This document shows positions 36,181 to 47,879 of a stretch of DNA of 64,000 nucleotides, piece by piece. The notes under the pieces were generated by a model. It ran no database searches. It saw only the letters and a list, made by a program, of their open reading frames with translations, and was not told the DNA's origin. How positions within the stretch are numbered: the stretch's first letter is position 1; every line of letters starts with the position of its first letter. The DNA is from Boswellia sacra (lineage: Eukaryota; Streptophyta; Magnoliopsida; Sapindales; Burseraceae), in the NCBI GenBank assembly GCA_013180625.2, contig SNVD02009732.1, positions 336,615 through 400,614 of the forward strand, in the 5' to 3' direction. A program made the translations under genes and the position numbers.

Positions 36181-36429
36181 AAACATACATATTAAATAAA
36201 TAAATTTATATGAGGGTGGATTTAGGATTATTGAGAATTTTAAACTCAAGTGTTGAAAAGGTTTTATATTTGAAATTCATGGAAAGCTCAATTCAAGTGC
36301 TTAAAATATTAAATAAGTCAATCAAACATGATTTAGATATCAGATTCTCATTCTCATGTTCAGAAACTTCGTACCAAACTGCCCATTATTTTACGCTGCC
36401 CTTGATGAAAAAGTGAAGCGATTGGTAGA

Positions 36430-36600
36430 GGTAGGCATTTATATCCGAACCGAACAGATTCGGTCGAATAAACCCAACTCAAATCGGGTTTGGTTGGTTC
36501 TTAGAGTGTCAAATCGGGTAAGAATATGGAGACCCGATAAGTATCAGATAGAAGTCTCGGGACCCCCGACTAATACCCAACCCGACATGGAATTTCTTAA
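36430..36600. repeat. Fragment with CCCGAC/GGGTCG-rich repeats
   Basis: It carries ATCGGGTTTGG, CCGAACCGAACAG and AACCCGACATGG, the same kind of motif as the ends of the hAT-like element at 33.0-33.8 kb. It is probably a decayed related insertion; borders were not found. Confidence 0.4.
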
Positions 36601-38090
36601 AAAATACATTTTTTTAGTACATGCATCTTAATATTATTGGATGTAGTAGGTTATTACCATAGTATTGGCCACACTTGAATATAACTATAAAAATGTATTT
36701 TCCTCTCATTTTCCCTCTCATTACCAGTAGGTACCCCCACCAATGTCGCAAGTCGCCACTGCCGGCTTGCGCCCACCCTTACTGTCGACTCACCCCTACT
36801 GCTACTCTAGATAAAGAGAATTTCCAGTCGTTCACTCGTCACTGTCGTCATTTATCACTGAAAATCTTACGTCGGCCCACCGCTGCTCAGGTGCTCCACC
36901 ATCCACGGCCTCTTTGTGTTGTGGGTATTTGAAGCTTGAAGAAATTTTCCAATTTCCTGTTTCGACGGCCTCTTTGTGTTTCGATTAGGTGGTACTTTTT
37001 TCATTTTTTTAATTTTTAATTTTTTTTAAATTTGTTTGTTCCGTGTCTTGTCAAATGGATTGCTCAATTTGAAATTATAGATAATTTTGACGGCCATTCT
37101 TAATTTTATTTTTTCAATTTATTAAGAATGCTTGATGAGTAGTCTTTAATGCTTGCTTTGCTTTATGTTCTCCTTGAACATCACAACCTAAACTATCATA
37201 TTTGTCTAGTTGGACGGCAATTTTTATCACATTTATGTACTGCTTTTCTCGAAATTCATCTCTCTTTCCCTTTTCTATGATTTCACTTTGTAAACCTTTT
37301 GTTACTTCAGACGGCCGTAATACAAGAATTATATAAGATGATGATAAAGCTGATGAATGTGGTGATTTACTCAATTTACGAGAAAAGCACAACAAATTAA
37401 GAAAACACAAGATGAAACAGAGCATTTTACTTTTTAATTGTTTATAGCACAATTGACTTAGGGCTTGTTTTTTTTTTTCACTTTTCACTAAGTCTGAATG
37501 GAATCAGATTTAAGTGATTAAATTTTTTGTTTGTTTTTCAATTCAGCACTTTTTTTAAGTGGTATACCACTGAATTTAAAAAGCAAACAAGCAATAATTT
37601 TATTAAATGATAGATTGCCTTGTGATAATCGTTTTGTTGTTACTTTTGTCACCAAAATCTTGACAATTACGGTGGTTAGTGACCGACTCTCTAATGATAT
37701 TAGATTTTCTAATTTTTTTTATCTGTTTAATAATATATATGTGTGCGTGTGTGTGAGAGAGTTTGTTTGGGATTTGTTTGTTTTTTGTTATGTACATTTC
37801 ATAAATTTTTAGGAAGGAATTTTGAGTTGGATTTATTGATGTTTGGTTGTCAAGAAAAAAAAAGAACAGAAAAGAAAAATCCGACATCGGAGTCTTTTGC
37901 TGATTCTTAAACGGCATAAAAGTCATTTCAGAATTGTCGGTCTAGTTTAACTGTTGGGGGTTATATGAATATTTTTGAAAAGACTGGGGATGTCCTCTAC
38001 CCAATTTTAGGGTGTATGTGTGATTTCTAATAATTTTAGGATCTCAATGAATATAATATTCCTGCATCTCTGCTTTATACTTCATAAGCC
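36601..38090. other. Intergenic, upstream region of GPN3
   Basis: No gene recognised. A short GT repeat lies at 37739-37755. The final few hundred bases presumably contain the GPN3 promoter; no TATA box is obvious, which is common for housekeeping genes. Confidence 0.4.
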
Positions 38091-38517
38091 CCCAAGAACT
38101 CACTACAGAAGCCAAGTTTAAGACGAGAAGCTTGCTGTCCCAACTCCCACCTGTTTCGTTTCAATGCCGAAAGCAACAATTTGCTCTTACAGGTTATCTT
38201 TGCTAACTCCATCTGGGCGGTTTTTCAACTTTTGCCCTGCATAACCAATTAACCATCTTGCTAATGATGGGTCAATTTTCCCATTTTGGTTTTTATTTGT
38301 TATTAGAGATTGAGCATCAATAGAAGTTGTTTTGAGTTCAATCCGTGGTTGTCTCTTTGAATGTTTCAGGCGTTAATTTTTTTTAATTTGCTGTTACAAG
38401 AGACGGGTCAGTTCGAATCAAAGAATTCTAGCTGTGGAGTTGATAGTTCTGGTTGTCCAATGTATTCTCTCTTTCTGCAGTTTCCTCTGAGTTAGTGAAG
38501 TGGTTTTTGGCGACATC

Positions 38518-41500
38518 ATGGGCTATGCACAACTAGTTATTGGCCCTGCCGGTAGTGGAAAGGTGAGTAAATTACCTCGGTTAAAAGCCTTATGATTTTG
38601 GGTAGTTTGTGTGTGGGAAAACATAAAAAAAATTATCAATTTTTTAGGGTATGAGAAATATATATTTTGAGCTCCTAGCCAAGTATTGAGTGGTCTAGCA
38701 AGTGTCTAGTTGTCGAAATGGTCTACTTAATAGCTTGATAACGGTGGATATTTGTTGAGCGGTACTAAATGTCTCGAATACTTGTTGAGCTGACGAGTAT
38801 TACATCTGTATTTGGGGAATTAGGCTAAATTTGATACTTAAACAGGAAGTTGGCTATGACATCTAATTTTTTTGAAAAAGCAAAAGAGATTGTTATTTCT
38901 CGAAAGGCCCTCTTGAAGTTGGTTAATTTTTTACACATTTTCTTTGTGTTATTGAGCTTTCAGAGAATGATTCAGCATTTTTGGTCCTTTCTGCAATGAA
39001 TTACTATTTTCTACTGTTTGGGTAGTTTTTGGATTGAGCTTTTAGGATAATGCTTCAGTATTTGGGCTTTGTTATGCAATGAATTGCTATTTGCTTCATG
39101 GGTTGTATGCTTTGGTGACTATTGTGTTTCTTTTTCTATCAGTCAACTTACTGCTCCAGTTTGTATCAATATTGTGAGACTGTTCAGCGGTCTATACATA
39201 TTGTCAATCTAGATCCTGCTGCAGAAAATTTTGACTATCCTGTAGCCGTGGGTAAGATAGTACTCTTATTGCTTGATCGCTTGGTAAGTTCAATGAAATA
39301 GTTTATTTCCTTAGTCTCGGTGCAACTTATGTTATTGTTTTCTTGCAGATATTAGAGAACTTATTTCTTTGGAAGATGTTATGGAGGAGCTTGGATTGGG
39401 TCCTAATGGTGGTCTATTATACTGCATGGAGTATCCTTTTTATTTATTTTCTGCCCCTTAAGCAAAAATCTCTATAACCATATATTGGTCGATCGTGCTA
39501 CATTCTGTGAATTGGAGTAATAATTTTATCTTTAACTATGAAATTTTATGAAGTTGCAAGTTTTAGTTGTTGCTTTAGCTCATTTTATAGTATTGTTTTC
39601 TTCCTATTGTATATTTTTTGTTTTGGAAATGGATGACCTTAATCTCAACGATTAGACACTTAGAAGACAATCTGGACGAGTGGTTGAATGAAGAATTGGA
39701 TAATTACATGGATGATGACTATCTAGTTTTTGATTGCCCAGGTATCTAATATTTGTCTGAGAATGCTTTTATTTCAAATTTATGAGTGATAAAGTTGATT
39801 GATGGGGGGAGAGGAATAAAGGGTAGGAGTCTATTGTGTAAATGTGTATTATGACTCCATGAAGCATGTGCTTATACTTGTCAGTGGAAAATGAACGGCA
39901 TGCACAGAGTAGATAATAAGTGACATTATACCTCCTAATTCTTATTAATAACAAGGATGCAATTTGGAATTGACATTCATGTCTTGGTGGTTTGTTTTCA
40001 TGCTTCTAGAATATGGAGACTGTCTTTTTTTCCTTGTGATTTTAGCTTTTGAATTTTGATTAAATTAGTGTTGGTTTCTCACACAGCATGCTTCCTCCCT
40101 TATTTTAGGGAAAGCTTGAAATAATTGTCTCATATATACCATTTCTTCAGCTATAATATGTTTGTAGTCTATCCCATTCGATTTTTGGAGTTTTATCTGA
40201 GTTCTTCCCTGCACTATGATGTAATTTAGTGCGAGTATTTAATTTTGCTATGCTGTTAATTCTGTTTCCTCTATAGTTAAAACTTATTTTAAATTTTTCT
40301 TAAAATGTTAAATGCTTGATAGGCCAGATAGAACTTTTCTCACATGTGCCAGTGCTTCGGAACTTTGTGGAGCATCTGAAGTGTAAGAATTTTAATGTTT
40401 GTGCTGTATACCTGCTAGATTCACAGGTTTGTATAAGTTCTAAATCAGTGCCATTACCTTTGTTGTTATCATCATTTATGCTTCCTAATTAGACTTTACT
40501 GTTCTTGTTTGCATTAGTTTGTCACCGATGTTACCAAGTTTATAAGTGGGTGCATGGCATCTCTTTCTGCAATGGTCCAACTTGAACTACCCCATGTTAA
40601 TATCCTCTCTAAAATGGACCTCGTGACAAACAGAAAGGAAATTGAAGAGTAGGCTACATAATCTTTGTTGCTCTCTCTGCTTTATTTGGTTCTGTTTTAA
40701 CCTTTGGTATTCTAACTAGTTTGTTTCATATCTTTTTTGCTCTTAGCTACTTGAACCCAGAAGCTAATGTTCTGTTGTCAGAGTTGAACCAACGAATGGC
40801 TCCTCAGTTTGCCAAGCTAAATAAATCTCTGATGGAACTGGTGAGTAATCCAATGTCTACTTTCTTTTGGAACTGTCAAGATAAATTTCCATGAATTTTA
40901 ATGATTTCAGTTACTTAAATCGATGAAGTGGAGACTTAAACAGCTTTATTTAATTTTCATTTCTTCTTTATATGTGGTTGTCTTTCAATGTATTGCTAAA
41001 TCTTCCGAACAAAAATTTGCACAAAGGTGGATTATTTTTGTTTTGTTATCTTCTGTTCTTTTTGAAACTGGTTTGAGAATATGGCTGTCTTGTCCTATGC
41101 TTTGTTTATTTATTTCCCTTTTGAAAACTGATTTGAGATTAGGCTATCTCCCCATTACTGCTTCTACAGTATGGAGTTAAAATTTTTTTTGTCCAAGATC
41201 ATTTATCTATTTCTTAAACAACTACTGAAATTTGCTATTTTCTTGTAAACGAAATGAGAAAAACTACTGCACCTACATTTGTTGATTACAAACTATTAAA
41301 AGCAAGTCCTTGAATGGAGTTTCTAGTCAGCTGTTCCATTGGATATGTGTTTGTCATATTGATATTCTCACAGTTGATGTCAGTTTGTCAATCCTCATAT
41401 GAATAGGTTAAGTATGGTTAGAATATGATAAATTTGTACAAGTATCTATTCTACAAACTAAATGACATAGATCGGCATACATATTCATTAATAGTATGGA

Positions 41501-43874
41501 TTGTGATACATTATTTTGGATCTATGTAGCAAGATGTGGAGAAATATACCTTGATTTTACTAATTAATGGATATTTATTTATTATTTTTTATAGATGAGT
41601 ATAGAGCTGATAATAATCTCTGCAACTTTATCTACTAAAAGAATTTGATTGGTTCTAGCCAAAAAAAAAAGAAGGAATTAGATTGCTTTTCCTCTTCTTT
41701 TTTATTTATTAGTAATACTATATGTCTTCTAAATTATTTGAAAGGTTAAATTTAGTGGGTTGAATGACCTATAGCACATTCATGGTCTAGAAAAGTTGAA
41801 TGAGGGATATGAACCAAGATCCATCTGGATGCAACACAAATATAATCAGATCCTTTTTCTTTTCTTTGTAATTTAATTTAACCGTTTTCTCTTTCTTCTT
41901 TCGCTGCTCCTTTATGGCTCTACAGCCTGATTTGATATTTGGATTATTGACTCATCTCCTGTACCATGTAATTGAAAAAACTATATAACCTTATACTGGC
42001 TCTCACTTCCTTACACTTCACATTTATCCGGGAGGTTGTAGAATTTAACATTCAAGTCCATTATTACTTAGTTATTTTAAAAAAAATTGAATTATGAAGA
42101 AAAATTACATGAGTGGACCAGCTGTTCACAAAAACAGATGCCTATGGAGGAACAAAAGCAATACATCAATGTATGATATATATGAATATTTGTCTAGCTA
42201 GGCTTTTATGGACATGTGAAGAGTCTCTGCCAATTCACCTTCAGAAGAGCTAAAATTGGATAGCATCTGAAAAAAACTATTTAACAACCCCTTACCAGAT
42301 TGAATGGGATGAAAAAGGAGAAGTCTTGAAATTCTTCCGGATCTGAAGCCTATAAAAATCCTAGAAAAGCAATCCTGTCCTAAAAGTTGCTTACTTTTAT
42401 TTCCTTGTATCATTGAAAAAACATTCTTTTCTTGCCAATTTACCCTCGGAAGAGCTGAAACTGAACATTTTCATAGGGTCGTGGCTTTCTTCGTCTTCCA
42501 AAAGCATACACATCAAATGAAGTGTTGAAGTTCATGCATTATTATTTATCTATTTTCCTTTTTAGTGCAATGGTTGTAGAATGGAATGTCTCTTTTTTTG
42601 GAAAATAGTTCATCACCGTAACTAGATTTTTGACATTTGATGAGGATTGCTTGGATCTCTTCTAATTATCATATGATTTATGTTATCTTAGGTGGATGAG
42701 TATAGCATGGTGAGTTTTGTGCCACTTGACTTGAGGAAACAGAGCAGGTACTGTCTCTATCTCTTATGTTTATGTGCCTCTCTCTCTCTCTATATCTCTG
42801 GACATATTTGAAACATGAGACACTTCTCCTGACTTTCCAGATCACTCAAGTGAACTCTGTATCTGGGTGTTAGATTGTTAATTATTCTAAGCTTTTAAAA
42901 TAGAGGACATTGATAAAGCAAAGTGGCAGGGTTTTGAGATTATGGGTTATTGGTTTCCCTAATATTATCATTCCTTAGCAGTGCAGCAGGGATGAGGATG
43001 GCATGCTTGATTTCTCGCCTTTTGACTTTTTTTTTCATATGCATGGCTTGTAATTTGCAGCTTTGTTACATGCTTTAACCGGTGTATTGTGCTTCCTTCT
43101 ACAACAATGGACTTTTTTGTTTGACGATTCAAGGTTATTAAATCATTTATGAGAAAACTAATTGTAAGACTGTAAAATATATTCATTCTAGATGCGATGC
43201 TTTGCCTGGCTCTCCTAAATATCCTTTTCAGATTACCAAAAGGTTCATGTTGGGAATTTGCTGTCAATGTTTGTCAGATTTGCTGAAAATATTACATATA
43301 TTGATGGAGATAAAACATTGTTGGATTTGATGTTGAGACCTTCCATAGATGTTGTTGTTATTACTGGACCTATTGCCTACTATGACCATAAAAGTGAACG
43401 TAGGACCTAATCTCTTTTGATTTTACTTTTATGTTTGAGCCTGATTCATCGAATTATTTTATGAATTGCTATAAAATTCTGGTATGTCATTCATGTTACA
43501 GTTAGACTTACAAGCCAAACTCTACAACCTAATGTGGCAGTCTATATGCAATAATTTTATTACAGATGTAATTTTCGTCATTATTTTTTGTTTTTTCCTC
43601 GTGTAAATTTTTGCGATGTAGACTGCTATATCAAATTATAGAGTTTGGATTATATGAATGTTGTAAGTCTAACACTATTCTTCATATTATGAAAGGTTCA
43701 AATATTAACTATAGTGGTTTTATCATTGACATTCATGTGATTAATTTGCAACACTGGCTTGTTTTCTTCTACAGTATACGATATGTATTAAGTCAGATTG
43801 ACAATTGCATCCAGTTCGGGGAAGACGCAGATGTGAAGGTTAAGGATTTTGATCCGCAAGATGCAGATGATTAG
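38518..43874 (+). CDS. GPN3: GPN-loop GTPase 3, nine exons, 268 aa
   Basis: Exons: 38518-38562, 39143-39251, 39349-39430, 39656-39741, 40323-40426, 40518-40648, 40747-40840, 42692-42747 and 43775-43874. They total 807 nt in phase, all with GT-AG borders. [16 protein letters not shown] gives the start and P-loop (residues 9-16). NLDPAAENF follows, then the family-defining GPN motif (69-71), DCPGQIELF with the switch G (105-113), and SKMD (173-176), the base-recognition loop. The tail ends acidic (DPQDADD). Length and sequence match plant GPN3. GPN3 acts with GPN1 in assembly and nuclear import of RNA polymerase II, working in the cytosol. A TGCAG acceptor at 38480 and an ACAG|GTTATC donor at 38192 suggest a 5' UTR intron. 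Intron 7 is the longest at 1.85 kb. No defect is seen. Confidence 0.96.
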
Positions 43875-45342
43875 CCCCATTATAACTTAAAACTCATTAC
43901 TGGGCTCGCCGTCTCTGTCAAATCTATCGTGCATGGTTAAAACAATGACTTGTGTAGATATCTTCAAAATTAGAAAGAAAAAATTGGCAAGTTTTTGGTA
44001 TAGCTGACGTGAATTTTACTGCTAATAGCTTGAACATTTGGGAAACATTGGGATTAAACATTAATATTGACTTGTGAAAGTTTTGTAAAAAGCTTTCATA
44101 TGGTAGCTATTTTCTTAGAGATCTTACTTGCAAAAAAGTTTTAATTGGTGTTCGTTTGGTTGGTGTTCTACTCTTCTGGAAAATTTACAATCAGAGAAGT
44201 TTTGCCTGTTATTTTCTTCATTAACTAATGAATGGTGATGAAAATAACACAACAATGGAGAATTTCAAGCTCATTTCTTTACAAGCCACTTCTTTTGTTA
44301 CAGAATTTCTATTGTCGTCTTTTGACTAGCAGAGGGATAGAGTTGTAAGAATGATGAGGTACTCTGTAAAGTTACTGGTATGATAATTTAGTAGCAATTG
44401 AAAATACTTGTCAATAACATTCAATGTTACTGAAATATTGTTTTTATATATTAAAAAGGATACTAACATTGACACTCTTGAGATTTAGGTTAATTATTTT
44501 GACAACGAAGTTTTTGAAACTAACAATTTGATTTTTATATTTTATTAAAATTAATATTAACATTTAAAAAGAAAACTTAAATATATAAATTTGATAGATA
44601 TTTCTCTTGATATTGTTTGTTTCTTCCTCCCATTTATGTTCAAACATCTTTATGTAAGATTACCAATAGCTGTAATCTTTTTTTTTTTTTTTTTTTAATT
44701 CTTTTTACCCTCCTTCAGAACTGGAGAATCAAAGATTTCAAGTAGCTGATTTTCTTCCTTTCTACATAGGAAATATGTTGCTAAACTTGTAACTTGAAAA
44801 ATTGGTGGTATCTTAAAAACTTGGTGTAGAAAGTATCATTTGGTTGCATATAATCTAATCCTTTCAGTACTTAGAAAAAGAAAACCTAGTAAATCTTAAA
44901 CGTGAGAAAAAAAATGGCGAATGTGTGACATTGAAGATAAGATTGATATCATGTAAGAGTAGTGATATGTTATTATCCCTCACTGTATTGCAAATCCTGT
45001 ATTTCAAGTCGTCGCTCTCTTGCTCATTTCAAGCTGACCTTATAACAATTGGTAACCAGCTGGAGTGGTAACATAACATGGTACAAGTGGAATTATCCTT
45101 TTGTTAATTAAAAATGTTCTTCGTTTCTAGTATATGATCAATATTGCTGTAGTGTTGACAAACAAATTTGTCGAGTAATTGAACTCATACATGACTTACT
45201 ACGTTCCGAACTGATGACATGCATTACATAGTTCAATACTAATTTCACTCACGAAATGAATTATTACATAAAAATGTTTGTGTCATACATCAATCTTCAT
45301 TTGTTTGAAATAAGATAGTCCGCATCAATTGAAAAAGTGATG
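43875..45342. other. Intergenic between convergent GPN3 and WAK-like relic
   Basis: Probable GPN3 3' UTR at the left, then AT-rich spacer with a long T run (about 44677-44696). No gene seen. Confidence 0.4.
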
Positions 45343-46488
45343 CTACCAAGAAGCGGTTTCAATAGAAGATGAATGGGTGTCAAAGTGATCACTTATGTCA
45401 TCCGCACTAATGTCATCAATCTCTTCACAATTTTGTTGCATGATTGAAGCTCCATTTGATTTCCTTGTTCCGGCTAATTCCATTGCAACCTCTTTCACTG
45501 TAGGTCGTTTCTTCCCTTTTAGGTTCAAACATCTTCTTGTGAGGTTTGCAACAATCAAAATCTCTTTTTGTTTACCCTCTTTCAAAACTCGAGGATCAAG
45601 GATTTCAAAAAGCCGATTCTCATTCATTGCGCATAGAAAATAATCTACAAGACTTCTATCTTCGAACTCAATGGAGTGAATTGGCATTTGTCTAGTTAAC
45701 AGCTCCGCAAGAACTACTCCAAAGCTATAGACATCATTTTTGTCCAAAATTGACTTGACCGAAAATACTCTGGATATATGAATCCAAATGTTCCATGTAC
45801 CTGAGTTGTCAAGTGAGTTTGATCAATTGTCGTAGATCTTGTTATCCCAAAGTCGGACACTTTTGCTCGATATTTATCATCCAAAAGGATGTTTCTAGAC
45901 TTAATGTCTCGATGATATATAGGCATGGAAGCAGCTGAATGTAGATAGGATAAAGCTTCTGCAACTTCTGTAGCAATACGTAAGCATAGTTCCTATGTGA
46001 TTGGAAATTCCTCATTTCATCGTGTATATAATGCAAGAGAGTTTCATTGGGAATGAACTCATATACTAATAGAGGAACTTTTGTCTCTAAACAACATCCT
46101 AAAAGTTGAACCACATTTCTATGATTAATTTGTGATAAAATTACCACCTCATTGATAAAATCATCAAGGTTACCTTCATCCAATATCTTGGATCTCTTAA
46201 TTGCAACAATTCTTCCTTTTGACATCATTCCTTTATACACAGTACCTTGACCTCCTTGACCAAGTATTCGGTTCGTATTATAGTTGTCTATGGCTTTTTC
46301 CAATTCCTCCGAAGTAAATAATTTTGTTTTCTCAATTTTATTAGTAATAAACCGCCATTCCTCTTAAAGAATTTTTGCTTCAACTTGATTGCTTTTCTTC
46401 TTTTTATGAGCTTATACAACCACAATACTCCAATGACTAGAAACAAAGTTCCAAGCCCAGCACAAAAACCTGCATAACTAAAGGACAA
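45343..46488 (-). pseudogene. Wall-associated kinase-like (WAK/WAKL) pseudogene, kinase part only
   Basis: On the minus strand a membrane segment (GLGTLFLVIGVLWLYKLI) is followed by the WAK juxtamembrane [15 protein letters not shown]. The kinase domain carries [12 protein letters not shown] (P-loop), VAIKRSK (catalytic Lys), [14 protein letters not shown] (catalytic loop), [28 protein letters not shown] and a Ser-rich tail. Intact WAKs have these in one frame. Here the frame shifts at least three times: after the juxtamembrane region near 46300, near 46010 together with a TAG, and near 45750. The galacturonan-binding and EGF parts are not found upstream. WAKs link cell-wall pectin sensing to signalling; this copy should be dead. 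Intact family members are often clustered, so a relative may lie nearby. Confidence 0.88.
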
Positions 46489-47510
46489 GAATGAGCATTC
46501 TTTTTTTTTTTTCTTTTTTTAAAAGCATGTTATGTCGTGAAAACTATTATAAAATTGATTACAATTAATACAAAAAGAACCAACATTGAGCATTGTGAGT
46601 AGATGAACAATCACAAAACAACAAGAAAAATATAAAGTAGGAAAGATAAAGAAGACAAATAGTAAGCACTAAGAGAGCTCCTAAGAAAGGCTGGAGGGAT
46701 TACAACTATTCCCACTTAAAATCCAATCTCTAAAAACAATTATAGTCAGTCTACAAAGCTCCCTTTAGATCGTAACTATTCAAACTATACACCATTGAGA
46801 ATCATGTTCGCAAAAAAAATATTAACAATTCAATATAAAGTTATCTTGAAATAAGTAGAAAATGTTTACTTGTGAATTTCGAACATAGAAGCCGAAATTT
46901 GGATTATAATGCTAATCGATGAATATAAATAAAAATATTTTTTTAATATATGAAAATGAGATAATTCTAATATGTTTTTTAAATATAAATACTCGTCACT
47001 GACAAAAATTGTTATGTATTTATACAATAAATTATTAAGTATTAGTATTTTATACTTTGATTATTACATTATGATTATTTAATTTAAAAATATAAGATTT
47101 ATTATGTCTACTATTTATATATTTTTTAATAAATTCTTATTTACGATTGAGGTTTGAAAAAATATTAATTTTAAAATATAAAGGTGCCACCTCTAAGATA
47201 AAATCTTGAATCTGCCACTGTTTTCATCTCTTCTAGCTAGTCTTCGTTTGAAGTGTATCTTAAAGTGTATTTAATGTATGAATGAGAAGGCTTTAGGCAC
47301 CACCTATTCATACTACTCTAGACCCAAGACAAGCAGGAATTCTAATCCTACAAGTAATAAGAATTCTAGTCCTATTCAAATGAAAAAAAAAAAACCAAAT
47401 CTAAAAGAATAAGGATTTCACAACGCTTTTCTAATTGAAATAAAATTTCTATTTACGTACATTAACCTATCAATATTAATTGGTTTTCCTAATACTAATA
47501 GGAATTAGCT
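46489..47510. other. AT-rich spacer upstream of the WAK relic
   Basis: No extracellular WAK exon and no other gene recognised. Low-complexity T/A tracts (46500-46520). Confidence 0.4.
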
Positions 47511-47529
47511 AGTTTCTTAAGTCACGTTT

Positions 47530-47879
47530 GTCTTTGCCGTAGTGGATCTCTTGGCAGCAATCGAGGATGCAGAGGTATGAATCATCAAAGTGCTTGTGAA
47601 TGGAAAGTTAATGTATGGTTTTTCCGTGATTGTCAATTTTTCGTGATCTAATTTGATCATTTGTTAATTTGTTAATTTTCTTGTTTATTTAATTATTTAA
47701 ATTTTGTTGTGCAGGTGCTCTAGTTTGTATATCTTCGAGCAAAAACAGTTGCTCCAATTGTCCTGATGGCTACCATCTTTCTCCAGGGGAAATGCCTCAA
47801 ATTTGTCGGCCAGAAAATTATGATGAAAAATTTGATGATATATTCGAGACTTCACGGGTCACCTTATTTATCATCATAG
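47530..47879 (+). other. Candidate orphan exon pair, Cys-rich
   Basis: A first open segment ends at the donor GCAGAG|GTATGA (exon end 47574). A second runs from the acceptor TTGTGCAG (exon start 47715) to ATCATAG|GTGCGT (exon end 47879). The phases agree (1 then 2), giving LCRSGSLGSNRGCRG joined to ALVCISS, then CSNCPDGYHLSPGEMPQICR and a hydrophobic VTLFIII. Cysteines at short spacing suggest a secreted or receptor fragment. No start, end or family is known, and it may be a gene relic. Confidence 0.3.

Noticed and set aside
47540..47575. Fragment of 5.8S rRNA (GGATCTCTTGGCAGC)
   Set aside because: Similarity to the 5.8S start is limited to a few bases and stops at once; no ITS or 18S/26S sequence is nearby.
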